From ASV31 sp965229765 (GTDB lineage: Bacteria; Pseudomonadota; Alphaproteobacteria; Rhodobacterales; Rhodobacteraceae): DNA of 64,000 nt. The notes beneath the pieces are model-generated. The model made no database searches. It was not told where the DNA came from and saw nothing but the letters and a program-made list of their open reading frames with translations. The stretch lies in contig CBDDJT010000002.1 in assembly GCA_965229765.1 (NCBI GenBank), forward strand, positions 558,001 to 622,000, written 5' to 3'. Each line of letters starts with the position of its first letter. Position 1 is the stretch's first letter. This document shows, piece by piece, positions 1 to 8,200 of the stretch. The position numbers were made by a program, and so were the translations under genes.

Positions 1-6
1 GACAGC

Positions 7-750
7 ATGCCGATCGAAGACTACCTGGCGCAGGGCGGGGTCTTGACGGCCCCAGGCAACGCACCGCCACGCTACCGCGCCGAGCTTCTGCGCCTGATGG
101 CCACCTTCGTCGACAGCGCACTGGCGGGCGCGGCAGGTTTTGCCGAAACGATCAATGCCGCGCCCGGCCTGACGGAGCGCATCGCCGCCTGCCGCATCGT
201 GCTGGAAAAGACCGATCACGCCCGAAAGGTTCTTTCCGTCATGGCAGAGTTCGGCGCCGACACCGCGCGCTATGCCACCCACCAGCCCTGGGCCGCGCGG
301 GTGGCCCGCGATGCGGTGCTGGGGCCGGTGCGGCACGGCGGCGACATGCGCCTGTCGGTCTTTCACTATCCGCTGGACGGCTGGACCGACGCGGTCGCGA
401 TGAACATGCTGATGGGACGGGCGGTGACGATCCAACTGGGCGAATTCGCGCGCGTCTCCTACCAGCCGCTGGCAGAGACGTTTCGCGCGATCCTGCCAGC
501 CGAACGCCGTCATGCAGAGCTGGGCGAAGAGGGTCTGCGCGCGCTGGCCGACACCGATCGCGCCGGAATCGAGACCGCACTGGCCTATTGGCACCCACGC
601 GTTGCCGAGAGCTTCGGCGCGGCCGACAGCCGCCGCTACGATCAGCTCGCCCGCTGGGGTCTGCGCCACAATCCCAACGCCAAACTGCTGGCCGACTGGC
701 ACGCGGACATCTCTCAAAGACTGGGGGCGACCGGCCTCGTCTTGCCCTGA
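7..750 (+). CDS. Phenylacetic acid catabolic protein, PaaA/PaaC-like ferritin fold
   Basis: A 247-residue protein of the phenylacetic-acid-catabolic family (PF05138-type), which includes the di-iron PaaA and structural PaaC subunits of phenylacetyl-CoA epoxidase. An acidic-His motif (EKTDH, about residues 68-72) and a later ExxH motif (ERRH, about residues 166-169) fit the helical ferritin-like core. Length is near that of PaaC (about 250 aa). The ATG lies 6 bases from the window edge, so any paaABCDE genes upstream are out of view. It converges on the TetR gene at 797. Whether it is the catalytic or structural subunit, or a lone paralogue, cannot be decided here. Confidence 0.7.
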   Translation: MPIEDYLAQGGVLTAPGNAPPRYRAELLRLMATFVDSALAGAAGFAETINAAPGLTERIAACRIVLEKTDHARKVLSVMAEFGADTARYATHQPWAARVARDAVLGPVRHGGDMRLSVFHYPLDGWTDAVAMNMLMGRAVTIQLGEFARVSYQPLAETFRAILPAERRHAELGEEGLRALADTDRAGIETALAYWHPRVAESFGAADSRRYDQLARWGLRHNPNAKLLADWHADISQRLGATGLVLP

Positions 751-796
751 CGGGCTTTGGACGGAAAGTCCCCACAGCACGCCCGCACCGCGACCT

Positions 797-1393
797 TCAG
801 AGCCCCCTGAGCCCCTTCAAGACCAGTTCGGTGGCCAGCTTAGCATAGTCGAGCCGGGCGGCATCGCTATCGTCGCGGTTCCACATGTAAAACCAGTTCA
901 GCATCCCGAAGAGCGACATCGTGGCTGCCCTCAATTTGCGTGACTGACCCGCGAAGGCATCAGGCGCGATGCGCAAGAGGATGCCCGAGACCAGCGCCAC
1001 GAGCTCCCGCTGATAGCCGCGCAGCACCTCCTGCTCGGCCTCTGGCAGCAGGCCGATTGCATCCACCTGAACCCTGTGGGCATCGTCGGCTCCGCGATAG
1101 GCGAGGAGAATCTCGGCCACTACGCCATGCAGATGCATTTCCGGCGAAAGTCCCGTCCCATCGACCGCCAAGACCCGGTCGCGAAGGGCCGACAGATGCG
1201 CATCGAGAATATCGAACAGAAGCGCATCCTTGCTGCCGTAGTAGTGATAGATGTTGGCCTTGGAGATGCCGCAGGCTGCGGCAAGCCTGCTCATCGAGGC
1301 GCGATCGAAACCCTCCCGGGCGAAGACCCGGGCCGCGGTGGCAAGGATCTGGCCGCGTTTTTCGTCGTGATCTCGCGCGATGCTGCGAGGCAT
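797..1393 (-). CDS. TetR/AcrR-family transcriptional regulator, PaaR-like
   Basis: A 198-residue TetR-type repressor. The N-terminal helix-turn-helix (about residues 10-57) has the typical ARVFAREGFDRASM and KANIYHYYGSKDALL segments; the rest is the ligand-binding helical domain. It is the last gene of a leftward operon paaI-paaK-tetR, with its start only 5 bp after the paaK stop. TetR regulators in paa operons usually sense phenylacetyl-CoA or a related CoA ester. That role is inferred from context. A candidate operator is the inverted repeat at 3213-3224 in front of paaI. Confidence 0.85.
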   Translation of the reverse strand: MPRSIARDHDEKRGQILATAARVFAREGFDRASMSRLAAACGISKANIYHYYGSKDALLFDILDAHLSALRDRVLAVDGTGLSPEMHLHGVVAEILLAYRGADDAHRVQVDAIGLLPEAEQEVLRGYQRELVALVSGILLRIAPDAFAGQSRKLRAATMSLFGMLNWFYMWNRDDSDAARLDYAKLATELVLKGLRGL

Positions 1394-1398
1394 GCGCC

Positions 1399-2709
1399 CT
1401 ATCCCCTTGGGCGGTTATCGACGAGCCGCACCGCCTTGCCCTCGGAACGGGCCACGCCGCCGGGGTGGGCGACCACGATCTCGACCGAAATACCGACCGT
1501 GTCCTTGATCCTCTTGCCCAGCGCCCTTGCGGACGCAGCGCGACCGTTTTCGTCGGCGGCCTCGGGCAAGCACTCCACATGCACGCGCATCGCGTCCATG
1601 CGCCCCTCGCGAAAAAGCTCGATCTGAAAGTGCGGTGCAAGGCCGGCGGTTGCCAGAAGAAGCTCTTCGACCTGGGTGGGAAAGACGTTGACGCCACGCA
1701 GGATGATCATGTCGTCAGAGCGCCCGGTGATCTTTTCCATCCGCCGCATGCTGCGCGCCGTTCCGGGCAACAGCCGCGTAAGGTCTCGCGTCCGATAGCG
1801 GATCATCGGCAGACCTTCCTTGGTCAGCGTCGTGAAGACCAGTTCGCCCATTTCACCCTCTGGCACAGGATCACCGGTTTCGGGGTCGATGACTTCGGCC
1901 AGAAAGTGGTCCTCCCAGATGTGGAGGCCGTCCTTGGTCTCCACGCATTCGTTGGCCACGCCCGGTCCCATCACCTCCGACAGGCCGTAGATGTCGACGG
2001 CGTGCATGTCGAAGGCCTCTTCCACCTCGCGGCGCATGGCGTTGGTCCAGGGCTCGGCCCCGAAGATGCCCACGTCAATCGAGCAGTCGCGCGGGTCGAT
2101 GCCCTGGCGCCGGAACTCGTCAAGGATGTTCAGCATATAGGACGGCGTCACCATGATGGTCGATGGCTTGAAATCCTGGATCAGCAGCACCTGCCGGGGC
2201 GTCATGCCGCCCGACACCGGCACCGTCGTGCAGCCCAGCCGTTCCGCCCCGTAATGCGCGCCCAGCCCGCCGGTGAAAAGGCCATAGCCATAGGCGATGT
2301 GCACCACGTCGCCGGGCCGCGTGCCGCTGGCCCGCATCGAGCGCGCCACGAGATCGGCCCAGTTGGAGATATCCGTTGCCGTGTAGCCCACCACCGTCGG
2401 CTTGCCCGTCGTCCCAGAGGACGCATGCACCCGCACGATCTGCTCGCGCGGGACGGCGAAAAGCCCGAAGGGATAGTGGTCGCGCAGGTCCTGCTTGACC
2501 GTGAAGGGGAACTTGCGCAGGTCGGCGAGGCTGTGCAGGTCATCGGGATGCACGCCCGCGGCATCGAACCGCTCGCGATACATGGACACGTTGTCATAGG
2601 CGTGCCGCAGCGACCATTTCAGGCGCGACAGCTGCAATGCCTCGATCTCGTCGCGCGAGGCGATCTCGATCGGGTCGAGGCTGTCCCTTGCCGGCGTCAG
2701 GTCCTTCAT
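1399..2709 (-). CDS. paaK: Phenylacetate-CoA ligase
   Basis: A 436-residue member of the adenylate-forming PaaK family, which converts phenylacetate, ATP and CoA to phenylacetyl-CoA, the entry step of the pathway. The AMP-binding P-loop (SSGTTGKPTVVGY, about residues 100-112), the YGLSEVMGPGVA motif (about 240-252) and the C-terminal hinge region (YRTRDLTRLL) are all present, and the length matches characterised PaaK proteins. Its ATG overlaps the paaI stop by 4 nt (ATGA), which indicates translational coupling. Confidence 0.95.
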   Translation of the reverse strand: MKDLTPARDSLDPIEIASRDEIEALQLSRLKWSLRHAYDNVSMYRERFDAAGVHPDDLHSLADLRKFPFTVKQDLRDHYPFGLFAVPREQIVRVHASSGTTGKPTVVGYTATDISNWADLVARSMRASGTRPGDVVHIAYGYGLFTGGLGAHYGAERLGCTTVPVSGGMTPRQVLLIQDFKPSTIMVTPSYMLNILDEFRRQGIDPRDCSIDVGIFGAEPWTNAMRREVEEAFDMHAVDIYGLSEVMGPGVANECVETKDGLHIWEDHFLAEVIDPETGDPVPEGEMGELVFTTLTKEGLPMIRYRTRDLTRLLPGTARSMRRMEKITGRSDDMIILRGVNVFPTQVEELLLATAGLAPHFQIELFREGRMDAMRVHVECLPEAADENGRAASARALGKRIKDTVGISVEIVVAHPGGVARSEGKAVRLVDNRPRG

Positions 2710-3176
2710 GACGTCCCCTCCTTTTCTTGCAGGTGCTCGGGGAAATTCTGTCCCTTGATTGTGCGCGAACAGCCGCGGAACTCGGCGATCACCGCCCCGT
2801 CGCCATTCGTCACCGTCACGTCATAGATGCCCGACCGACCGCGCAGGCTGACCTCGCGCGCATGGGCGGTGAGCCGGTCGCCCAGCTTTCCCGGCGCGAT
2901 GAAGCTGATCGAGTTCATCTGCGCGACCGTCACCCGGTTGTAGCTGTTGCAGGCGAAGGCGAAGGCGCTGTCGGCAAGGCTGAAGATCACCCCGCCATGG
3001 CAGATGTCATGGCCGTTGGTGTGATGACGTTCCACCGTCATGGACATCACCGCCACGCCGGGTCCGACACTGTCGAGCGCAAAGCCCATCCACTTCGACG
3101 CGTCGTCGGTGGCCCACATCGCGGCGGCGCTGCGCTCGGCCCGCGCCTGGGGGTCCAGCCCGGCGGAATCTGACAT
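2706..3176 (-). CDS. paaI: PaaI-type acyl-CoA thioesterase (hotdog fold)
   Basis: A 156-residue hotdog thioesterase. The segment GHDICHGGVIFSLADSAFAF (about residues 55-74) is the PaaI/PaaD hallmark, with HGG and the catalytic Asp. In E. coli PaaI hydrolyses ring-hydroxylated phenylacetyl-CoA intermediates and is thought to rescue trapped CoA. The start chosen is the ATG at 3176, preceded by GGGAGG in the leader; an open frame extends to 3347 but the extra residues do not resemble the family. First gene of the leftward paaI-paaK-tetR operon, divergent from the P450 gene. Confidence 0.92.
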   Translation of the reverse strand: MSDSAGLDPQARAERSAAAMWATDDASKWMGFALDSVGPGVAVMSMTVERHHTNGHDICHGGVIFSLADSAFAFACNSYNRVTVAQMNSISFIAPGKLGDRLTAHAREVSLRGRSGIYDVTVTNGDGAVIAEFRGCSRTIKGQNFPEHLQEKEGTS

Positions 3177-3212
3177 CTTCGTTGTCCTCCCTGTCGCCTT
3201 CGAGTTTGCATA

Positions 3213-3224
3213 AACCGGACGGTT
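3213..3224. promoter_or_regulatory. Candidate TetR-family operator in the paaI/P450 divergent promoter
   Basis: The 12 bases form the inverted repeat AACCG-GA-CGGTT inside a relatively AT-rich stretch, between the paaI start (3176) and the P450 start (3295). Short AACCG/CGGTT-type dyads are common for TetR regulators of acyl-CoA metabolism. The assignment to the TetR protein at 797 is inferred from operon membership. Confidence 0.4.
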
Positions 3225-3294
3225 GGTCAATAATACTCGAGGGCGCCGCAAGACGGTCGAAACAGGCCAGCAGCGCAGCGCCGGGGAGGACCAC

Positions 3295-4506
3295 ATGGCC
3301 AATACGCGCACCGGCTTCACGCTGACGGATCTGCCGCCGGGCTTCACCGACGACCCCTATCCGATCTACCGGATGCTGCTGGAGGCTTCGCCCGTCCATC
3401 CCCAACCCGATGGCAGCGTCATCATCTCGCGCCATGCGGATCTCGACGCGGTCTACCGCGACACCGGCCGCTTCATCTCGGGCAAGACAGAGGTCTTCGC
3501 CCCGAAATACGGCCGCGACGCCCCGCTTTACGAGCATCACACCACCTCGCTCGTGTTCTCCGACCCGCCGCTGCACACCCGCGTGCGCAACATCATGGTC
3601 GGCGCGATGAGTCCGCGCGCGCTGGCCCGCATGGAACCGGGGCTTGTCGCGCTGATCGAGCGGCTTCTGGACGGGCTGGACGACAGGCGCGGCGACACCA
3701 TCGACCTGATCGAAGACTTCGCAAGCGCCATCCCCATCGAGGTCATCGGCAACCTCTTCGACATTCCCCATTCCGAACGCGGGCCGCTTCGGGACTGGTC
3801 GCTGGCGATCCTCGGCGCGCTGGAACCGGCGCTGACACAGGCGCAACTCGATTTCGGCAACCGGTCCGTTGTCGACTTCAAGGCCTACCTCAAGGACCTG
3901 GTGGCGCGCCGCCGCGCGCGCCCCGGCGACCCGGACACCGACGTTCTGACCCGGCTGATGCAGTCGGACGAGGGCGGCGGGCTGACCGAGACCGAGCTTT
4001 ACCAGAACTGCATCTTCATCCTGAACGCCGGGCACGAGACCACGACGAACCTGATCGGCAACTCGCTCTGGCTTCTCGACGCGCATCGCGACGCGCGACG
4101 CGCCCTCTTGGACCGGCCCGACCTCATCGGCCCCGCGGTGGACGAGTTCCTGCGGATGGAAAGCCCCAACCAGTTCGGCAACCGCCTGACCACGGAAGAC
4201 GTGGTGCTGCACGGCACGACCATACCGGCGGGCACCGACATCCATCTGTGCATCGCGGCGGCCAACCGCGACCCGCGCCGCTTTCCCGACCCCGAGCGCC
4301 TGCAACTCGACCGGCGGCCGAACAAGCACCTGGCATTCGGCGGCGGCGCACACACATGCGTGGGCCTGTCGCTTGCACGGATGGAGGGGCGCATTGCCAT
4401 TGGCCGCTTCCTGCAACGCTATCCCGACTACACCATCGCCGGCGGCACCCGAAGCCCCCGCATCCGCTTTCGCGGCTGGCTCGACCTGCCCGCCCGCCTT
4501 ACCTGA
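3295..4506 (+). CDS. Cytochrome P450
   Basis: A 403-residue bacterial class I P450. Seen in the sequence: the I-helix oxygen-activation motif AGHETT (residues 245-250), the K-helix ExxR (E284, R287) and the heme-ligand loop FGGGAHTCVG with Cys345 as thiolate ligand. Start chosen at the ATG of 3295 behind GGAGG; the upstream extension to 3223 overlaps the promoter. It lies 19 bp before paaZ and probably shares its transcript. No ferredoxin or reductase gene is adjacent, so the electron partners must be elsewhere. P450s are not part of the standard paa pathway; a role in feeding aromatic or acyl substrates into it is only inferred. Confidence 0.93.
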   Translation: MANTRTGFTLTDLPPGFTDDPYPIYRMLLEASPVHPQPDGSVIISRHADLDAVYRDTGRFISGKTEVFAPKYGRDAPLYEHHTTSLVFSDPPLHTRVRNIMVGAMSPRALARMEPGLVALIERLLDGLDDRRGDTIDLIEDFASAIPIEVIGNLFDIPHSERGPLRDWSLAILGALEPALTQAQLDFGNRSVVDFKAYLKDLVARRRARPGDPDTDVLTRLMQSDEGGGLTETELYQNCIFILNAGHETTTNLIGNSLWLLDAHRDARRALLDRPDLIGPAVDEFLRMESPNQFGNRLTTEDVVLHGTTIPAGTDIHLCIAAANRDPRRFPDPERLQLDRRPNKHLAFGGGAHTCVGLSLARMEGRIAIGRFLQRYPDYTIAGGTRSPRIRFRGWLDLPARLT

Positions 4507-4525
4507 CCCGATCAAGAGGCCCCGA

Positions 4526-6556
4526 ATGACCATTCAGGAAGTCCAGAGTTTCGCGGCGGGCAGATGGATCGGCCCAGGTGCCGATGCACGCCCGGTTCTG
4601 TCGGCGATTACCGGCGAGGTCATCGCGCGCACCGGCGGTGGCGCGCTGGACTTTCAGGCCATGCTGGACCACGCGCGCGTCATCGGCGGGCCTGCCCTGC
4701 GCACCATGACGTTCCATGACCGCGCGCGGATGCTAAAGGCACTGGCCGGATACCTGAACGAGCGCAAGCAGGCGCTTTACGACATCTCCTTCGACACCGG
4801 CGCGACCCAGCGCGACCACCTGATCGACATCGACGGCGGCATCGGCACGATGTTCGTCTTCGCCTCCAAGGGGCGCCGCGACCTGCCCGACGCGCGCGTC
4901 TACGTAGATGGAGCCGTCGAACGGCTGTCGAAGGACGGCAGCTTTGTCGCGCAGCACATTTGCACGCCCCTGCAAGGCGTCGCCGTCCACATCAACGCGT
5001 TCAACTTCCCCGTCTGGGGCATGCTGGAGAAACTCGCGCCAACCCTGCTTGCGGGCGTTCCGGCCATCGTCAAGCCCGCCACCGCCTCGGGCTATGTGAC
5101 CGAGGCCTGCGTGCGGATGATGCTGGACAGTGGCTTGCTGCCAGCCGGCGCCCTGCAACTCGTTTCCGGCGGCACCGGCGACCTGCTGGACCGTCTGACC
5201 TGCCAGGACGTGGTCAGCTTTACCGGGTCCGCCACCACGGCGCGGGTGCTGAGGGCCACGCCCGCCATCCTCGACAATTCGGTGCGCTTCGTGGCCGAGC
5301 AGGACAGCCTGAACGCGTCGATCCTTGGCCCCGATGCGGAACCCGGCACGCCAGAATTCGACCTGTTCGTGAAAGAGGTCCACCGCGAGATGACGGCGAA
5401 GGCGGGACAGAAATGCACCGCCATCCGCCGTATCCTTGTGCCCGCCGGTCAGCAGGAACCGCTTATTGCGGCGCTTTCGGAGCGTCTGGCATCGACTGTG
5501 ATCGGCGATCCGCGCGATCCGGCGACACGCATGGGGGCACTTGTGTCGCGCGAGCAACGCGCCGACGTGCTGGAAAAGGCGGCCCGCATCGGCACCGAGG
5601 CAGAGCGCGTCTTCGGCGACCCGGACGCGCTGGCCGCGCAAGGCATCGACCCGGAAAAGGGCGCCTTTCTTGCACCCATGCTGTTCCACTGCGCCGACCC
5701 TGACGCGGCAGAGGCCGTTCACGCGGTCGAGGCTTTCGGCCCCGTCTCCACCGTGCTGCCCTACCGCGATCTTGACCACGCCGCCACACTGGCCCGGCGG
5801 GGCGAGGGCAGCCTTGTGGCCTCGGTCATCACCCACGACCCGGCCACAGCGGTCCAACTCGCACAGGACATCGGCGCCTATCATGGCCGTCTCTACATCA
5901 ACGACCGAACCTCTATGGGGGCATCGACCGGGCACGGCTCTCCCCTGCCCCATCTCGTGCACGGCGGTCCGGGACGGGCAGGCGGCGGAGAGGAGATGGG
6001 CGGCATCCGAGGTGTGATGCACTACATGCAACGGACTGCCGTGCAGGGCAGCCCGGACATGCTGGCCGCCGTGACCGGCAGACACGTCGTCGGCGCCGCG
6101 ACCCACGAAGGCCCGACACATCCCTTCCGGCGCCGCTTTGGCGACCTGACCCCGGGCGAGACATTGCAGACTGAGCCGCGGCAGATCACGCTGGAGGATA
6201 TCGAGCATTTCGCGCGTTTCACCGGCGATACCTTCTACGCCCACATGGACGAGGCCGCCGCGGCAGCGAACCCGTTCTTCCCCGGGCGCGTCGCGCATGG
6301 ATATCTGCTGCTGTCCTTTGCAGCAGGTCTGTTCGTCGACCCGGATCCGGGACCCGTGCTGGCCAATACCGGTCTCGACAGCCTGCGGTTCCAGAAGCCC
6401 GTGTCCCCCGGAGACACGATACGCGTGGCCCTGACGGTGATGGACAAGACCAGCCGCAACCACGAATACGGCGAGGTGCGCTGGCAGGTGGTGCTGACCA
6501 ACCAGGACGGCGATCAGGTGGCAGGCTACGAGCTTCTGACCATGGTCGCGCATTAG
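4526..6556 (+). CDS. paaZ: Bifunctional ring-opening enzyme PaaZ (oxepin-CoA hydrolase / semialdehyde dehydrogenase)
   Basis: A 676-residue two-domain protein. Residues about 1-520 are an aldehyde dehydrogenase domain with a catalytic-Cys motif GQKCTAIRR (about residues 295-305) and the AEQDSLN glutamate motif before it. Residues about 540-676 are a MaoC/R-specific hydratase domain with the GDTFYAHMDEAAA and GRVAHGYLL motifs. In known paa pathways this enzyme hydrolyses oxepin-CoA to open the ring and oxidises the resulting semialdehyde. Start at 4526 rather than an upstream in-frame ATG, because the alternative runs into the P450 coding sequence. Confidence 0.95.
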   Translation: MTIQEVQSFAAGRWIGPGADARPVLSAITGEVIARTGGGALDFQAMLDHARVIGGPALRTMTFHDRARMLKALAGYLNERKQALYDISFDTGATQRDHLIDIDGGIGTMFVFASKGRRDLPDARVYVDGAVERLSKDGSFVAQHICTPLQGVAVHINAFNFPVWGMLEKLAPTLLAGVPAIVKPATASGYVTEACVRMMLDSGLLPAGALQLVSGGTGDLLDRLTCQDVVSFTGSATTARVLRATPAILDNSVRFVAEQDSLNASILGPDAEPGTPEFDLFVKEVHREMTAKAGQKCTAIRRILVPAGQQEPLIAALSERLASTVIGDPRDPATRMGALVSREQRADVLEKAARIGTEAERVFGDPDALAAQGIDPEKGAFLAPMLFHCADPDAAEAVHAVEAFGPVSTVLPYRDLDHAATLARRGEGSLVASVITHDPATAVQLAQDIGAYHGRLYINDRTSMGASTGHGSPLPHLVHGGPGRAGGGEEMGGIRGVMHYMQRTAVQGSPDMLAAVTGRHVVGAATHEGPTHPFRRRFGDLTPGETLQTEPRQITLEDIEHFARFTGDTFYAHMDEAAAAANPFFPGRVAHGYLLLSFAAGLFVDPDPGPVLANTGLDSLRFQKPVSPGDTIRVALTVMDKTSRNHEYGEVRWQVVLTNQDGDQVAGYELLTMVAH

Positions 6557-6851
6557 CTGCGCCCGGCCCATGCCATGGGACGGGGCCCGCCGCACAGTGA
6601 TCTCTGGCCGTCGGCAATTGACCATCTGACCGTGCCGGACCTGCGCGCCGAGGTGCTCCTTGGCGAACCCGGCGTCCTGATGGCGGCAAGACAGCTCTTT
6701 CGCCCACCACTTCTGCCGACCGGTCCCTGGCCTGCAGGTTTATCCTGCCGGGCAAGCACTCGGTTCATCTGACCGGCGGCCTGCCGCGGGAATGCCTGTT
6801 TCGCGGCCAAACCGCCGAAAGCGGAACTCGGGCAGGCGGACTGAAGGGCGC
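6557..6851. other. Gene-free convergent spacer between paaZ and a thioesterase gene
   Basis: The 295 bp between two converging genes contain no reading frame with a convincing family resemblance or ribosome binding site. I see no clear hairpin with a T-tract. Confidence 0.5.
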
Positions 6852-7289
6852 CTAGTCTTCCAGGTACATGAATGTCAGGGCCGCAAGGGCAGCGGCCTTC
6901 GTGCTGCCCTCGGCGGTGATGCGGACGCGCGCCACCGCAAGCTTTCGGCCATTCGATTCGATCGCCACCGTCACATCTGCCGGGACAGGCCCGAGAGGAC
7001 GGACGAAATTCACCTGCATGTCCACCGTCGTGCACATGCGGAACCGGCCGTTCGCGCCCGCAAGCGCCAGAACGGTTGCCGTATCGGCGACCGCCGCGAT
7101 CGCCTGCCCGCAAAGCCCGCCAGCGCCCGGCCCGCCAGTCAGTTGCAGGCGTGGGTTCGGCGGCAGGGAAAAACGTGCTTCGCCCTTGCCCAGTTCCAGC
7201 GGCACCAGCCCCATTTCCTGCACCCACGGCGCGAATTCCGACGCCAGCAGCGCCTTTGCCTCCTCCGGTCCGAATCCCGTATCGCCCAT
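6852..7289 (-). CDS. PaaI-family hotdog thioesterase
   Basis: A 145-residue single hotdog domain. The region TGGPGAGGLCGQAIAAVADTA (about residues 51-71) occupies the place of the family's HGG...Asp motif and keeps the Asp, but the usual His is not visible. It is distinct from the paaI at 2706. The gene diverges from paaX with only 68 bp between starts, so the two probably share a promoter region. Function is assumed to be hydrolysis of a small acyl-CoA; the substrate is unknown. Confidence 0.8.
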   Translation of the reverse strand: MGDTGFGPEEAKALLASEFAPWVQEMGLVPLELGKGEARFSLPPNPRLQLTGGPGAGGLCGQAIAAVADTATVLALAGANGRFRMCTTVDMQVNFVRPLGPVPADVTVAIESNGRKLAVARVRITAEGSTKAAALAALTFMYLED

Positions 7290-7357
7290 CTCTGGTCCTC
7301 CGCCATGCCTTGCCCTCCTTTCTGGCGAAAGCCGGCGGCTCGGTCTATAGGCGGGGC

Positions 7358-8200
7358 ATGAAGGACACGCCGTCCCCTGACGAACGCCTGTTCGCGCCGC
7401 TTCTGGCGCTTGGACCGCTGCGCGTATGGTCGGTCATCATCACCGTCTTCGGCGACAGCGTGAAACCACGCGGCGGCATCGTCCCGGCCTCTGCGCTGGC
7501 AGAGATCGGCGGGCGGCTGGGCATCGGGCAGGCGGCACTGCGGGTGGCATCACACCGCTTGACCCGCGACGGCTGGCTGACGCGTGACCGGCGCGGGCGG
7601 CGCAGCTACTATGCCCTTTCGCCGCGCGGCGTGGCAGAGTTCGACCCGGCCACGCGCCGCATCTATGCCCCTGCCCCCGCGCTGTGCGGGCCATGGGCGC
7701 TGGCTGTTACCGATCCAGCACTGCCACAGTCCCGGCGCGACGTGACGGACGCGGCATTGGCGGCGGCGGGCTACCTTCCCGCCGGACCCGCGCTCTGGCT
7801 CGGACATGGCGGCAGCGGCCCGGCGCCCGACGACGTCTTCACGATCACCGGGACCCCGGGAACGATGCCCGGCTGGCTTGCCGACGCCCTGACACCTCCA
7901 TCGCTGACGCGCGACTATGCCGATCTGCACAAAGCGCTGGAAGCCACGGCCAAGGCCGTCCAAGCCGTACCACCCGACCCGCTGGCGGCAATTGGCCTGC
8001 GCACGCTTGTCGTACATCGCTGGCGGCGGCTTCTTTTGCGCCACGCCGACCTGCCCGCCGCGTTTCTGCCCCGGGACTGGCAGGGCGAGGACTGCCGCGG
8101 CATGGTGCTCGACCTGCACGCGCGCCTGCGTCCGGCCGCAGAGACCTGGCTCGATCAGGCGTTCGAGAATTCCGCCGCCGGGACAAGCCCGCGGAAATAG
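7358..8200 (+). CDS. paaX: PaaX-family transcriptional repressor
   Basis: A 280-residue protein matching the PaaX architecture: an N-terminal winged helix (SVIITVFGDSVKPRGG, about residues 23-38, then a recognition helix around AALRVASHRLTRDGWL), a central domain and a C-terminal domain. PaaX represses paa operons and is released by phenylacetyl-CoA. Start chosen at the ATG of 7358; the longer in-frame extension lies across the divergent promoter. The 3' end overlaps the convergent LpxB-like gene by 46 bp. Together with the TetR gene it gives this locus two candidate regulators. Confidence 0.9.
   Translation: MKDTPSPDERLFAPLLALGPLRVWSVIITVFGDSVKPRGGIVPASALAEIGGRLGIGQAALRVASHRLTRDGWLTRDRRGRRSYYALSPRGVAEFDPATRRIYAPAPALCGPWALAVTDPALPQSRRDVTDAALAAAGYLPAGPALWLGHGGSGPAPDDVFTITGTPGTMPGWLADALTPPSLTRDYADLHKALEATAKAVQAVPPDPLAAIGLRTLVVHRWRRLLLRHADLPAAFLPRDWQGEDCRGMVLDLHARLRPAAETWLDQAFENSAAGTSPRK

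Noticed and set aside
940..2826. 628-codon rightward frame opposite paaK
   Set aside because: It is antisense to the well-supported paaK and tetR genes and has no recognisable domains.
3007..4533. Long leftward frame across paaI and the P450
   Set aside because: It is antisense to the P450, which has intact heme and I-helix motifs. The translation is low in family-like features.
4733..6625. 630-codon leftward frame opposite paaZ
   Set aside because: paaZ carries all catalytic motifs of both domains on the plus strand. The antisense translation is His/Val/Gly-rich noise.
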